In this document: one piece after another, positions 11,200 through 25,409 of the stretch | How positions within the stretch are numbered: position 1 is the first letter of the stretch | Layout of the letters: every line of letters starts with the position of its first letter | DNA from: Delphinus delphis | Lineage: Eukaryota; Chordata; Mammalia; Artiodactyla; Delphinidae | Assembly: GCF_949987515.2 (NCBI RefSeq) | Contig: NW_027192650.1 | Span: forward strand, 4,092,001 to 4,156,000 | Length of the DNA: 64,000 nucleotides | Direction of reading: 5' to 3' | Notes under the pieces: model-generated | The model's input: the letters and a program-made list of their open reading frames with translations, nothing else | Told to the model about the DNA's origin: nothing | Database searches by the model: none | Made by a program: the position numbers and the translations under genes

Positions 11200-12779
11200 T
11201 TGAAGTCATATTGCATGGTACCCATTCCACGGGTTTCAATTACCCAGGTTTTAGGTATTCTTCCTTCAGCTAAAACATGCATGTGGAACCCAGAGTATGA
11301 TCAACCATGTGATCGGGAGACGTGTTCAAATATGTCTCAGTTTTCCTCCCTTGGTACTCGGGTGCAACATTCCAGACGCTTTACTAACACTCTCCCCACT
11401 TGGAGAGTCAGCGCCTTTAACCTCCTGTTTGGCACAGTTTGCAATTTCTGCGGAAGATGAACAGGAATAGCGAGAACCAATGAGAGGCTAGCTGGAGGTG
11501 TCTGGACGGGCAAATTTAACTCTCATTTCCCAACAGGAAGAGGAAATAACCAAAGGCTCAGCGTGCCGTACCGGAACCAGATTAGGGCCTGAAGTCATCC
11601 TGCGGTGTTGCGGCCAGCTCAAAAGAAAGCGAGTTGAAGAAAGGAACTCAGGGGCACTGTAATTCACAAACCTGCAGAGTTATAAATGACAGCTATCGTC
11701 CAAAAATAGACTGAAGTAAGGCTGCCAAGAGGACTTGAAAGCGGGACAGAATTGCAGGAAACCGATTTCAGGAGGTAGACTGGAATTGCATTGAAAGCAT
11801 AGGAAAAGAGGCAGAACGTCCACAATGATGCACTTGGCCAAAAAGGGCGTATGCGTTTTTTCCTGAATATATTCAGGAAAAAACGCATACGCCCTTTTTG
11901 GCCAACCAAGCAAGCTTGCAAAGGAAATCTGCACTACAATGAAGTCTCACTTCCCCCGGGTCAAAAGGGCCATCTGAAAAAAGTGTAAAATCCAGAAAGG
12001 CAGGACAGGCCATGGAGAACTGGGAGCCTTGTTATGCTGATGGGCGGGATGTAAATTGCCAACAGACACTCAGGAGAAGTGTATGGTGTTTCCTGAAACA
12101 TCTAAAAAACAAAGCAACAGAGCCTAGGGCACTTCCACTTATGGTCCTATAGCTTAGGGAAATTAAAATCAAAAAGACACAGCCACCCCAAAGTTTGGGA
12201 CGCCTCTGTTTACAAGAACCTCGTTTACAGTACAAGTTCAACATCGCAGAAAGTGAAAAATGGATAAAGAAGTTGTGGTATTTACTTACAAAGCAATATC
12301 ACTCAGCAATGAAATCTATGTCATCAGGCCCTTAGCAGCACAATGAGTGGATTCAGGTATGATGATTCTAACTGAAATAAGTCACACAGAAAAAGAAACA
12401 TCATAAGATATCAGTAATACACGGAATGGAAACTTGGCTACACAGGAACTGAATTACAGAACAGAACTGGGTCACAAATTTAGAAAAACAACTTATGCTT
12501 GCTTAAGGGTAAAGGTGAGTTGGGGTGCTGCATAAAACCAGAGATTGAAATGAGCACAGATAAAGTTCCTTTAGCCAAATATGGAATAGACAAGAGCTAC
12601 TCCTTGCTCAACGAAATGGACTCAACACCGCATATTAAACGCCTAAGAATGTACCGGACTTGTAAGTATCTTAAAACCTATGGATTGCTATGTCTCCGAA
12701 AGAGAATCAAGCATGTGTACAGGAGCATAAACGCAGCAGTGATAGGATTGGAGAGGTTCGGTGAGCAAATGAAGACCCT
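11200..12779. repeat. Satellite monomer A7, copy of A5
   Basis: 1,580 bp, agreeing with A5 at every class and private marker checked, offset 3,157 bp. The only difference noticed in the unit is AGGAGCATAAACGC near 12,721 where A5 has AGGGGCATAAACGC. Confidence 0.9.
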
Positions 12780-14356
12780 TTGAAGTCATATTGCATGGTA
12801 CCCATTCCACGGGTTTCAACTACCCAGGTTTAAGGTATTCTTCCTTCAGCTAAAACATGCATGTGGAACCTAGAGTATGATCAACCATGTGATCGGGAGA
12901 CGTGTTCAAATATGTCTCAGTTTTCCTCCCCTGGTACTCGGGTGCAACATTCCAGACGCTTTACTAACACTCTCCCCACTTGGAGAGTCAGTCCCTTTAA
13001 CCTCCTGTTTGGCCCAGTTTGCAATTTCTGCGGAAGATGAACAGGAATAGCGAGAACCAATGAGAGGCTAGCTGGAGGTGTCTGGACGGGCAAATTTAAC
13101 TCTCATTTCCCACCAGGAAGAGGAATTAACCAAAGGCTCAGCATGCCGGACCGGAACCAGATTAGGGCCTGAAGCCATCCTGCGGTGTTGCGGCCAGGTC
13201 ACAAGAAAGCGAGTTGAAGAAAGGAGCTCAGGGGCACTGTAATTCACAAACCTGCAGAGTTATAAATGACAGCTATCGTCCAAAAATAGACTGAAGTAAG
13301 GCTGCCAAGAGGACTTGAAAGCGGGGCAGAATTGCAGGAAACCGATTTCAGGAGGTAGACTGGAATTGCATTGAAAGCATAGGAAAAGAGGCAGAACGTC
13401 CACAATGATGCACTTGGCCAAAAAGGGCGTATGCGTTTTTTCCTGAATATATTCAGGAAAAAACGCATACGCCCTTTTTGGCCAACCAAGCAAGCTTGCA
13501 AAGGAAATCTGCACTACAATGAAGTCTCACTTCCCCCCGGTCAAAAGGGCCCTCTGAAAAAAGTGTAACATCCAGAAAGGCAGGACAGGCCATGGAGAAC
13601 TGGGAGCCTTGTTATGCTGATGGGCGGGATGTAAATTGCCAACAGACACTCGGGAGAAGTGTATGGTGTTTCCTGAAACATCTAAAAAACAAAGCAACAG
13701 AGCCTAGGGCACTGCCACTTATGGTCCTATAGCTTAGGGAAATTAAAATCAAAAAGACACAGCCACCCCAATGTTTGGGACGCCTCTGTTTACAAGAACC
13801 TCGTTTACAGTACAAGTTCAACATCGCAGAAAGTGAAAAATGGATAAAGAAGTTGTATTTACTTACAAAGCAATATCACTCAGCAATGAAATCTATGTCA
13901 TCAGGCCCTTAGCAGCACAATGAGTGGATTCAGGTATGATGATTCTAACTGAAATAAGTCACACAGAAAAAGAAACATCATAAGATATCAGTAATACACG
14001 GAATGTAAACTTGGCTACACAGGAACTGAATTACAGAACAGAACAGGGTCTCAAATTTAGAAAACCAACTTATGCTTGCTTAAGGGTAAAGGTGAGTTGG
14101 GGTGCTGCATAAAACCAGAGATTGAAATGAGCACAGATAAAGTTCCTTAAGTCAAATATGGAATAGACAAGAGCTACTCCTTGCTCAACGAAATGGACTC
14201 AACACCGCATATTAAACGCCTAAGAATGTACCTGACTAGTAAGTATCTTAAAACCTATGGATTGCTATGTCTCCGAAAGAGAATCAAGCATGTGTACAGG
14301 GGCATAAATGCAGCAGTGATAGGATTGGAGAGGTTCGGTGAGCAAATGAAGACCCT
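12780..14356. repeat. Satellite monomer A8, copy of A6
   Basis: 1,577 bp, class Fc with the GGT loss; agrees with A6 at all markers examined, offset 3,157 bp. Confidence 0.9.
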
Positions 14357-15936
14357 TTGAAGTCATATTGCATGGTACCCATTCCACGGGTTTCAATTAC
14401 CCAGGTTTTAGGTATTCTTCCTTCAGCTAAAACATGCATGTGGAACCCAGAGTATGATCAACCATGTGATCGGGAGACGTGTTCAAATATGTCTCAGTTT
14501 TCCTCCCTTGGTACTCGGGTGCAACATTCCAGACGCTTTACTAACACTCTCCCCACTTGGAGAGTCAGCGCCTTTAACCTCCTGTTTGGCACAGTTTGCA
14601 ATTTCTGCGGAAGATGAACAGGAATAGCGAGAACCAATGAGAGGCTAGCTGGAGGTGTCTGGACGGGCAAATTTAACTCTCATTTCCCAACAGGAAGAGG
14701 AAATAACCAAAGGCTCAGCGTGCCGTACCGGAACCAGATTAGGGCCTGAAGTCATCCTGCGGTGTTGCGGCCAGCTCAAAAGAAAGCGAGTTGAAGAAAG
14801 GAACTCAGGGGCACTGTAATTCACAAACCTGCAGAGTTATAAATGACAGCTATCGTCCAAAAATAGACTGAAGTAAGGCTGCCAAGAGGACTTGAAAGCG
14901 GGACAGAATTGCAGGAAACCGATTTCAGGAGGTAGACTGGAATTGCATTGAAAGCATAGGAAAAGAGGCAGAACGTCCACAATGATGCACTTGGCCAAAA
15001 AGGGCGTATGCGTTTTTTCCTGAATATATTCAGGAAAAAACGCATACGCCCTTTTTGGCCAACCAAGCAAGCTTGCAAAGGAAATCTGCACTACAATGAA
15101 GTCTCACTTCCCCCGGGTCAAAAGGGCCATCTGAAAAAAGTGTAAAATCCAGAAAGGCAGGACAGGCCATGGAGAACTGGGAGCCTTGTTATGCTGATGG
15201 GCGGGATGTAAATTGCCAACAGACACTCAGGAGAAGTGTATGGTGTTTCCTGAAACATCTAAAAAACAAAGCAACAGAGCCTAGGGCACTTCCACTTATG
15301 GTCCTATAGCTTAGGGAAATTAAAATCAAAAAGACACAGCCACCCCAAAGTTTGGGACGCCTCTGTTTACAAGAACCTCGTTTACCGTACAAGTTCAATA
15401 TCACAGAAAGTGAAAAATGGATAAAGAACTTGTGGTACTTACGTACAATGCAGTATCACTCAGCAATGAAATCTATGTCATCAGGCCCGTAGCAGCATAA
15501 TCAGTGGATTCAGGTACGATGATTCTAACTGAAATAAGTCACACAAAAAAAGAAACATCAAAAGATATCACTAATGCACGGAATGTAAACTTGGCTACAC
15601 TGGAACTGAATTCCAAAACAGAACAGGGTCTCAAATTTAGAAAACCAACTTATGCTTGCTTAAGGGGAAAGGTGAGTTGGGGTGCTGCATAAAACCAGAG
15701 ATTGAAATGAGCACAGATAAAGTTCCTTAAGCCAAATATGGAACAGACAAGAGCTACTCCTTGCTCAACGAAATGGACTCAACACCGCATATTAAACGCC
15801 AAAGAATGTACCTGACTAGTAAGTATCTTAAAACCTAGGGATTGCTATGTCTCCGAAAGAGAATCAAGCGTGTGTACTGGGGCATAAATGCAGCAGTGAT
15901 AGGATTGGAGAGGTTCGGTGAGCAAATGAAGACCCT
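14357..15936. repeat. Satellite monomer A9, mosaic F then S
   Basis: 1,580 bp. Continues the A5/A7 pattern up to about 15,380. Then it switches to S-like readings: TTTACCGTACAAGTTCAATATCACAG, GAACTTGTGGTACTTACG, and the private CACACAAAAAAAGAAACATCAAAAG near 15,540. Confidence 0.9.
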
Positions 15937-17514
15937 TTGAAGTCATATTGCATGGTACATATTCCACGGGTCTCAACTCTCCAGGTTTAAGGTATTCTTC
16001 CTTCAACTAAAACATGCATGTGGAACCCAGAGTATGATCAACCGTGTGATCGGGAGACGTGTTCAAATATGTCTCAGTTTTCGTACCCTGGTACTCGGGT
16101 GCAACATTCCAGATGCTTTACTAACACTCTCCTTACTTGGAGAGTCAGTGCCTTTAACCTCCTGTATGGCACAGTTTGCAATTTCTGCGGAAGATGAACA
16201 GGAATAGTGAGAACCAATGAGAGACTACCTGGAGGTGTCTGAACTGGCAAATTTAACTCTATTTCCCACCAGGAAGAGGAATTAACCAAAGGCTCAGCGT
16301 GCCATGCCGGAACCACATTAGGGCCTGAAGACATCCTGCGGTGTTGCGGCCAGCTCACAAGAAAGCGAGTTGAAGAAAGGAGCTCAGGGGCACTGTAATT
16401 CACAAACCTGCAGAGTTATAAATGACACCTATCGTCCAAAAATAGACTGAAGTAAGGCTGCCAAGAGGACTTGAAAGCAGGGCAGAATTGCAGGAAACCA
16501 ATTTCAGGAGGTAGACAGGAATTGCATTTCAAGCATAGGAAAAGAGGCAGAACATCCACAGTGATGCACTTGGCCAAAAAGGGCGTATGCGTTTTTTCCT
16601 GAATATATTCAGGAAAAACCGCATACGCCCTTTTTGGCCAACCAAGCAAGCTTGCAAAGGAAATCTGCACTACAATGAAGTCTCACTTCCCCCCGGTCAA
16701 AAGGGCCATCTGAAAAAAGTGTAAAATCCAGAAAGGCAGGACAGGCCATGGAGAACTGGGAACCTTGTTATGCTGATGGGCGGGATGTAAATTGCCAACA
16801 GCCACTCTGGAGAAGTGTATGGTGTTTCCTGAAACATCTAAAAAACAAAGCAACAGAGCCTAGGGCACTTCCACTTATGGTCCTATAGCTTAGGGAAATT
16901 AAAATCAAAAAGACACAGCCACCTCAAAGTTTGGGACGCCTCTGTTTACAAGAACCTCGTTTACCGTACAAATTCAATATCACAGAAAGTGAAAAATGGA
17001 TAAAGAACTTGTGGTACTTACGTACAATGCAGTATCACTCAGCAATGAAATCTGTGTCATCAGGCCCGTAGCAGCACAATGAGTGGATTCAAGTACGATG
17101 ATTCTAACTGAAATAAGTCACACAGAAAAAGAAACATCATAAGATATCACTAATACACGGAATGGAAACTTGGCTACACAGGAACTGAATTACAGAACAG
17201 AACAGGGTCTCAAATTTAGAAAACCAACTATGCTTGCTTAAGGGTAAAGGTGAGTTGGGGTGCTGCATAAAACCAGAGATTGAAATGAGCACAGATAAAG
17301 TTCCTTAAGCCAAATATGGAATAGACAAGAGCTACTCCTTGCTCAACGAAATGGACTCAACACCCCATATTAAACGCCTAAGAATGTACCTGACTAGTAA
17401 GTATCTTAAAACCTAGGGATTGCTATGTCTCCGAAAGAGAATCAAGCGTGTGTAAAGGGGCATAAACGCAGCAGTGATAGGATTGGAGAGGTTCGGTGAG
17501 CAAATGAAGACCCT
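15937..17514. repeat. Satellite monomer A10, class S
   Basis: 1,578 bp. Starts with TGGTACATATTCCACGG and CTTCAACTAAAAC, both shared only with A13. Palindrome 16570-16641 has one unpaired change in the right arm (AAAAACCGCATACG). Confidence 0.9.
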
Positions 17515-19091
17515 TTGAAGTCATATTGCATGGTACCCATTACACGGGTCTCAACTCTCCAGGTTTAAGGTATTCTTCCTTCAGCTAAAACATGCATGTG
17601 GAACCCAGAGTATGATCAACCATGTGAACGGGAGACGTGTTCAAATATGTCTCAGTTTTCCTCCCCTGGTACTCGGGTGCAACATTCCAGATGCTTTACT
17701 AACACTCTCCCTACTTGGAGAGTCAGTGCCTTTAACCTCCTGTTTGCCCCAGTTTGCAATTTCTGCGGAAGATGAACAGGAATAGTGAGAACCAATGAGA
17801 GACTACCTGGAGGTGTCTGAACGGGCAAATTTAACTCTCATTTCCCACCAGGAAGAGGAATTAACCAAAGGCTCAGCGTGCCATGCCGGAACCACATTAG
17901 GGCCTGAAGACATCCTGCGGTGTTGCGGCCAGCTCACAAGAAAGCGAGTTGAAGAAAGGAGCTCAGGGTCACTGTAATTCACAAACCTGCAGAGTTATAA
18001 ATGACAGCTATCGTCCAAAAATATACTGAAGTAAGGCTGCCAAGAGGACTTGAAAGCGGGGCAGAATTGCAGGAAACCAATTTCAGGAGGTAGACTGGAA
18101 TTGCATTTCAAGCATAGGAAAAGAGGCAGAACGTCCACAATGATGCACTTGGCCAAAAAGGGCGTATGCGTTTTTTCCTGAATATATTCAGGAAAAAACG
18201 CATACGCCCTTTTTGGCCAACCAAGCAAGCTTGCAAAGGAAATCTGCACTACAATGAAGTCTCACTTCCCCCCGGTCAAAAGGGCCCTCTGAAAAAAGTG
18301 TAACATCCAGAAAGGCAGGACAGGCCATGGAGAACTGGGAGCCTTGTTATGCTGATGGGCGGGATGTAAATTGCCAACAGACACTCGGGAGAAGTGTATG
18401 GTGTTTCCTGAAACATCTAAAAAACAAAGCAACAGAGCCTAGGGCACTGCCACTTATGGTCCTATAGCTTAGGGAAATTAAAATCAAAAAGACACAGCCA
18501 CCCCAATGTTTGGGACGCCTCTGTTTACAAGAACCTCGTTTACAGTACAAGTTCAACATCGCAGAAAGTGAAAAATGGATAAAGAAGTTGTATTTACTTA
18601 CAAAGCAATATCACTCAGCAATGAAATCTATGTCATCAGGCCCTTAGCAGCACAATGAGTGGATTCAGGTATGATGATTCTAACTGAAATAAGTCACACA
18701 GAAAAAGAAACATCATAAGATATCAGTAATACACGGAATGTAAACTTGGCTACACAGGAACTGAATTACAGAACAGAACAGGGTCTCAAATTTAGAAAAC
18801 CAACTTATGCTTGCTTAAGGGTAAAGGTGAGTTGGGGTGCTGCATAAAACCAGAGATTGAAATGAGCACAGATAAAGTTCCTTAAGTCAAATATGGAATA
18901 GACAAGAGCTACTCCTTGCTCAACGAAATGGACTCAACACCGCATATTAAACGCCTAAGAATGTACCTGACTAGTAAGTATCTTAAAACCTATGGATTGC
19001 TATGTCTCCGAAAGAGAATCAAGCATGTGTACAGGGGCATAAATGCAGCAGTGATAGGATTGGAGAGGTTCGGTGAGCAAATGAAGACCCT
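17515..19091. repeat. Satellite monomer A11, copy of A4
   Basis: 1,577 bp, S first half and -3 second half, the same mosaic breakpoint pattern as A4 at offset 11,049 bp. Differs by AACCTAGGGATTG just upstream, where the counterpart has AACCTATGGATTG. Confidence 0.88.
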
Positions 19092-20671
19092 TTGAAGTCA
19101 TATTGCATGGTACCCATTCCACGGGTTTCAATTACCCAGGTTTTAGGTATTCTTCCTTCAGCTAAAACATGCATGTGGAACCCAGAGTATGATCAACCAT
19201 GTGATCGGGAGACGTGTTCAAATATGTCTCAGTTTTCCTCCCTTGGTACTCGGGTGTAACATTCCAGACGCTTTACTAACACTCTCCCCACTTGGAGAGT
19301 CAGCGCCTTTAACCTCCTGTTTGGCACAGTTTGCAATTTCTGCGGAAGATGAACAGGAATAGCGAGAACCAATGAGAGGCTAGCTGGAGGTGTCTGGACG
19401 GGCAAATTTAACTCTCATTTCCCAACAGGAAGAGGAAATAACCAAAGGCTCAGCGTGCCGTACCGGAACCAGATTAGGGCCTGAAGTCATCCTGCGGTGT
19501 TGCGGCCAGCTCAAAAGAAAGCGAGTTGAAGAAAGGAACTCAGGGGCACTGTAATTCACAAACCTGCAGAGTTATAAATGACAGCTATCGTCCAAAAATA
19601 GACTGAAGTAAGGCTGCCAAGAGGACTTGAAAGCGGGACAGAATTGCAGGAAACCGATTTCAGGAGGTAGACTGGAATTGCATTGAAAGCATAGGAAAAG
19701 AGGCAGAACGTCCACAATGATGCACTTGGCCAAAAAGGGCGTATGCGTTTTTTCCTGAATATATTCAGGAAAAAACGCATACGCCCTTTTTGGCCAACCA
19801 AGCAAGCTTGCAAAGGAAATCTGCACTACAATGAAGTCTCACTTCCCCCGGGTCAAAAGGGCCATCTGAAAAAAGTGTAAAATCCAGAAAGGCAGGACAG
19901 GCCATGGAGAACTGGGAGCCTTGTTATGCTGATGGGCGGGATGTAAATTGCCAACAGACACTCAGGAGAAGTGTATGGTGTTTCCTGAAACATCTAAAAA
20001 ACAAAGCAACAGAGCCTAGGGCACTTCCACTTATGGTCCTATAGCTTAGGGAAATTAAAATCAAAAAGACACAGCCACCCCAAAGTTTGGGACGCCTCTG
20101 TTTACAAGAACCTCGTTTACCGTACAAGTTCAATATCACAGAAAGTGAAAAATGGATAAAGAACTTGTGGTACTTACGTACAATGCAGTATCACTCAGCA
20201 ATGAAATCTATGTCATCAGGCCCGTAGCAGCATAATCAGTGGATTCAGGTACGATGATTCTAACTGAAATAAGTCACACAAAAAAAGAAACATCAAAAGA
20301 TATCACTAATGCACGGAATGTAAACTTGGCTACACTGGAACTGAATTCCAAAACAGAACAGGGTCTCAAATTTAGAAAACCAACTTATGCTTGCTTAAGG
20401 GGAAAGGTGAGTTGGGGTGCTGCATAAAACCAGAGATTGAAATGAGCACAGATAAAGTTCCTTAAGCCAAATATGGAACAGACAAGAGCTACTCCTTGCT
20501 CAACGAAATGGACTCAACACCGCATATTAAACGCCAAAGAATGTACCTGACTAGTAAGTATCTTAAAACCTAGGGATTGCTATGTCTCCGAAAGAGAATC
20601 AAGCGTGTGTACTGGGGCATAAATGCAGCAGTGATAGGATTGGAGAGGTTCGGTGAGCAAATGAAGACCCT
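19092..20671. repeat. Satellite monomer A12, copy of A9
   Basis: 1,580 bp with the same F-to-S switch as A9, offset 4,735 bp. Private GGGTGTAACATTCC near 19,252. Confidence 0.9.
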
Positions 20672-22249
20672 TTGAAGTCATATTGCATGGTACATATTCC
20701 ACGGGTCTCAACTCTCCAGGTTTAAGGTATTCTTCCTTCAACTAAAACATGCATGTGGAACCCAGAGTATGATCAACCGTGTGATCGGGAGACGTGTTCA
20801 AATATGTCTCAGTTTTCGTACCCTGGTACTCGGGTGCAACATTCCAGATGCTTTACTAACACTCTCCTTACTTGGAGAGTCAGTGCCTTTAACCTCCTGT
20901 ATGGCACAGTTTGCAATTTCTGCGGAAGATGAACAGGAATAGTGAGAACCAATGAGAGACTACCTGGAGGTGTCTGAACTGGCAAATTTAACTCTATTTC
21001 CCACCAGGAAGAGGAATTAACCAAAGGCTCAGCGTGCCATGCCGGAACCACATTAGGGCCTGAAGACATCCTGCGGTGTTGCGGCCAGCTCACAAGAAAG
21101 CGAGTTGAAGAAAGGAGCTCAGGGGCACTGTAATTCACAAACCTGCAGAGTTATAAATGACACCTATCGTCCAAAAATAGACTGAAGTAAGGCTGCCAAG
21201 AGGACTTGAAAGCAGGGCAGAATTGCAGGAAACCAATTTCAGGAGGTAGACAGGAATTGCATTTCAAGCATAGGAAAAGAGGCAGAACATCCACAGTGAT
21301 GCACTTGGCCAAAAAGGGCGTATGCGTTTTTTCCTGAATATATTCAGGAAAAAACGCATACGCCCTTTTTGGCCAACCAAGCAAGCTTGCAAAGGAAATC
21401 TGCACTACAATGAAGTCTCACTTCCCCCCGGTCAAAAGGGCCATCTGAAAAAAGTGTAAAATCCAGAAAGGCAGGACAGGCCATGGAGAACTGGGAACCT
21501 TGTTATGCTGATGGGCGGGATGTAAATTGCCAACAGCCACTCTGGAGAAGTGTATGGTGTTTCCTGAAACATCTAAAAAACAAAGCAACAGAGCCTAGGG
21601 CACTTCCACTTATGGTCCTATAGCTTAGGGAAATTAAAATCAAAAAGACACAGCCACCTCAAAGTTTGGGACGCCTCTGTTTACAAGAACCTCGTTTACC
21701 GTACAAATTCAATATCACAGAAAGTGAAAAATGGATAAAGAACTTGTGGTACTTACGTACAATGCAGTATCACTCAGCAATGAAATCTGTGTCATCAGGC
21801 CCGTAGCAGCACAATGAGTGGATTCAAGTACGATGATTCTAACTGAAATAAGTCACACAGAAAAAGAAACATCATAAGATATCACTAATACACGGAATGG
21901 AAACTTGGCTACACAGGAACTGAATTACAGAACAGAACAGGGTCTCAAATTTAGAAAACCAACTATGCTTGCTTAAGGGTAAAGGTGAGTTGGGGTGCTG
22001 CATAAAACCAGAGATTGAAATGAGCACAGATAAAGTTCCTTAAGCCAAATATGGAATAGACAAGACCTACTCCTTGCTCAACGAAATGGACTCAACACCC
22101 CATATTAAACGCCTAAGAATGTACCTGACTAGTAAGTATCTTAAAACCTAGGGATTGCTATGTCTCCGAAAGAGAATCAAGCGTGTGTAAAGGGGCATAA
22201 ACGCAGCAGTGATAGGATTGGAGAGGTTCGGTGAGCAAATGAAGACCCT
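20672..22249. repeat. Satellite monomer A13, copy of A10
   Basis: 1,578 bp; agrees with A10 at the markers checked, except that its palindrome (21305-21376) is perfect, so the A10 change arose after, or was lost since, the duplication. Confidence 0.9.
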
Positions 22250-23829
22250 TTGAAGTCATATTGCATGGTACCCATTACACGGGTCTCAACTCTCCAGGTT
22301 TAAGGTATTCTTCCTTCAGCTAAAACATGCATGTGGAACCCAGAGTATGATCAACCATGTGAACGGGAGACGTGTTCAAATATGTCTCAGTTTTCCTCCC
22401 CTGGTACTCGGGTGCAACATTCCAGATGCTTTACTAACACTCTCCCTACTTGGAGAGTCAGTGCCTTTAACCTCCTGTTTGCCCCAGTTTGCAATTTCTG
22501 CGGAAGATGAACAGGAATAGTGAGAACCAATGAGAGACTACCTGGAGGTGTCTGAACGGGCAAATTTAACTCTCATTTCCCACCAGGAAGAGGAATTAAC
22601 CAAAGGCTCAGTGTGCCATGCCGGAACCACATTAGGGCCTGAAGACATCCTGCGGTGTTGCGGCCAGCTCACAAGAAAGCGAGTTGAAGAAAGGAGCTCA
22701 GGGTCACTGTAATTCACAAACCTGCAGAGTTATAAATGACAGCTATCGTCCAAAAATATACTGAAGTAAGGCTGCCAAGAGGACTTGAAAGCGGGGCAGA
22801 ATTGCAGGAAACCAATTTCAGGAGGTAGACTGGAATTGCATTTCAAGCATAGGAAAAGAGGCAGAACGTCCACAATGATGCACTTGGCCAAAAAGGGCGT
22901 ATGCGTTTTTTCCTGAATATATTCAGGAAAAAACGCATACGCCCTTTTTGGCCAACCAAGCAAGCTTGCAAAGGAAATCTGCACTACAATGAAGTCTCAC
23001 TTCCCCCCGGTCAAAAGGGCCATCTGAAAAAAGTGTAAAATCCAGAAAGGCAGGACAGGCCATGGAGAACTGGAAGCCTTGTTATGCTGATGGGCGGGAT
23101 GTAAATTGCCAACAGCCACTTGGGAGAAGTGTATGGTGTTTCCTGAAACATCTAAAAAACAAAGCAACAGAGCCTCGGGCACTTCCACTTATGGTCCTAT
23201 AGCTTAGGGAAATTAAAATCAAAAAGACACAGCCACCTCAAAGTTTGGGACGCCTCTGTTTACAAGAACCTCGTTTACCGTACAAATTCAATATCACAGA
23301 AAGTGAAAAATGGATAAAGAACTTGTGGTACTTACGTACAATGCAGTATCACTCAGCAATGAAATCTGTGTCATCAGGCCCGTAACAGCACAATGAGTGG
23401 ATTCAGGTACGATGATTCTAACTGAAATAAGTCACACAGAAAAAGAAACATCATAAGATATCACTAATACACGGAATGTAAACTTGGCTACACAGGAACT
23501 GAATTCCAAAACAGAACAGGGTCTCAAATTTAGAAAACCAACTTATGCTTGCTTAAGGGTAAAGGTGAGTTGGGGTGCTGCATAAAACCAGAGATTGAAA
23601 TGAGCACAGATAAAGTTCCTTAAGCCAAATATGGAATAGACAAGAGCTACTCCTTGTTCAACGAAATAGACTCAACACCCCATATTAAATGCCTAAGTAT
23701 GTACCTGACTAGTAAGTATCTTAAAACCTATGGATTGCTATGCCTCCAAAAGGGAATCAAGCGTGTGTAAAGGGGCATAAACGCAGCAGTGATAGGATTG
23801 GAGAGGTTCGGTGAGCAAATGAAGACCCT
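22250..23829. repeat. Satellite monomer A14, class S throughout
   Basis: 1,580 bp. Its first half agrees with A11. From about 23,020 it stays class S (no GGT loss), with GGAAGCCTTG, CCACTTGGGAG and GAGCCTCGGGC. One private GTGTGCCATGCC near 22,611. Confidence 0.88.
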
Positions 23830-25409
23830 TTGAAGTCATATTGCATGGTACCCATTCCACGGGTTTCAACTCTCCAGGTTTAAGGTATTCTTCCTTCAGC
23901 TAAAACATGCATGTGGAACCCAGAGTATGATCAACCGTGTGAACGGGAGCCGTGTTCAAATATGTCTCAGTTTTCCTCCCCTGGTACTCGGGTGCAACAT
24001 TCCAGATGCTTTACTAACACTCTCCCTACTTGGAGAGTCAGTGCCTTTAACCTCCTGTTTGCCCCAGTTTGCAATTTCTGCGGAAGATGAACAGGAATAG
24101 TGAGAACCAATGAGAGACTACCTGGAGGTGTCTGAACGGGCAAATTTAACTCTCATTTCCCACCAGGAAGAGGAATTAACCAAAGGCTCAGCGTGCCATG
24201 CCGGAACCACATTAGGGCCTGAAGACATCCTGCGGTGTTGTGGCCAGCTCACAAGAAAGCGAGTTGAAGAAAGGAGCTCAGGGTCACTGTAATTCACAAA
24301 CCTGCAGAGTTATAAATGACAGCTATCGTCCAAAAATATACTGAAGTAAGGCTGCCAAGAGGACTTGAAAGCGGGGCAGAATTGCAGGAAACCAATTTCA
24401 GGAGGTAGACTGGAATTGCATTTCAAGCATAGGAAAAGAGGCAGAACGTCCACAATGATGCACTTGGCCAAAAAGGGCGTATGCGTTTTTTCCTGAATAT
24501 ATTCAGGAAAAAACGCATACGCCCTTTTTGGCCAACCAAGCAAGCTTGCAAAGGAAATCTGCACTACAATGAAGTCTCACTTCCCCCCGGTCAAAAGGGC
24601 CATCTGAAAAAAGTGTAAAATCCAGAAAGGCAGGACAGGCCATGGAGAACTGGAAGCCTTGTTATGCTGATGGGCGGGATGTAAATTGCCAACAGCCACT
24701 TGGGAGAAGTGTATGGTGTTTCCTGAAACATCTAAAAAACAAAGCAACAGAGCCTCGGGCACTTCCACTTATGGTCCTATAGCTTAGGGAAATTAAAATC
24801 AAAAAGACACAGCCACCTCAAAGTTTGGGACGCCTCTGTTTACAAGAACCTCGTTTACCGTACAAATTCAATATCACAGAAAGTGAAAAATGGATAAAGA
24901 ACTTGTGGTACTTACTTACAATGCAGTATCACTCAGCAATGAAATCTGTGTCATCAGGCCCGTAGCAGCACAATGAGTGGATTCAGGTACGATGATTCTA
25001 ACTGAAATAAGTCACACAGAAAAAGAAACATCATAAGATATCACTAATACACGGAATGTAAACTTGGCTACACAGGAACTGAATTCCAAAACAGAACAGG
25101 GTCTCAAATTTAGAAAACCAACTTATGCTTGCTTAAGGGTAAAGGTGAGTTGGGGTGCTGCATAAAACCAGAGATTGAAATGAGCACAGATAAAGTTCCT
25201 TAAGCCAAATATGGAATAGACAAGAGCTACTCCTTGTTCAACGAAATAGACTCAACACCCCATATTAAATGCCTAAGAATGTACCTGACTAGTAAGTATC
25301 TTAAAACCTATGGATTGCTATGCCTCCAAAAGGGAATCAAGCGTGTGTAAAGGGGCATAAACGCAGCAGTGATAGGATTGGAGAGGTTCGGTGAGCAAAT
25401 GAAGACCCT
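23830..25409. repeat. Satellite monomer A15, class S
   Basis: 1,580 bp. Shares the second-half markers of A14 exactly one monomer away, so A14 and A15 are a recent single-unit duplication. Has ACGGGAGCCGTG near 23,943 and GTCCAAAAATATACTG near 24,330. Confidence 0.9.

Larger units (their letters stand above)
8043..14356. repeat. Higher-order repeat: 3,157-bp dimer, two copies plus partial
   Basis: Units 8043-11199 and 11200-14356 each consist of one class F and one class Fc (-3) monomer and agree at all markers examined, apart from a single noticed change near 12,724. A third copy starts at 14,357 and is lost at about 15,380, where the sequence switches class. Adjacent monomers within the dimer differ far more than the two dimers do, the standard sign of a higher-order repeat unit. 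Confidence 0.85.
14357..23020. repeat. Higher-order repeat: 4,735-bp trimer, nearly two copies
   Basis: Monomers A9-A11 (14357-19091) recur as A12-A14 starting at 19,092 at a constant offset of 4,735 bp, up to about 23,020 in A14, where class changes. Only a few single-base differences were noticed (about 16,618, 19,257, 22,611). The trimer contains a mosaic monomer at each end, so it formed after those exchanges. Confidence 0.82.
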
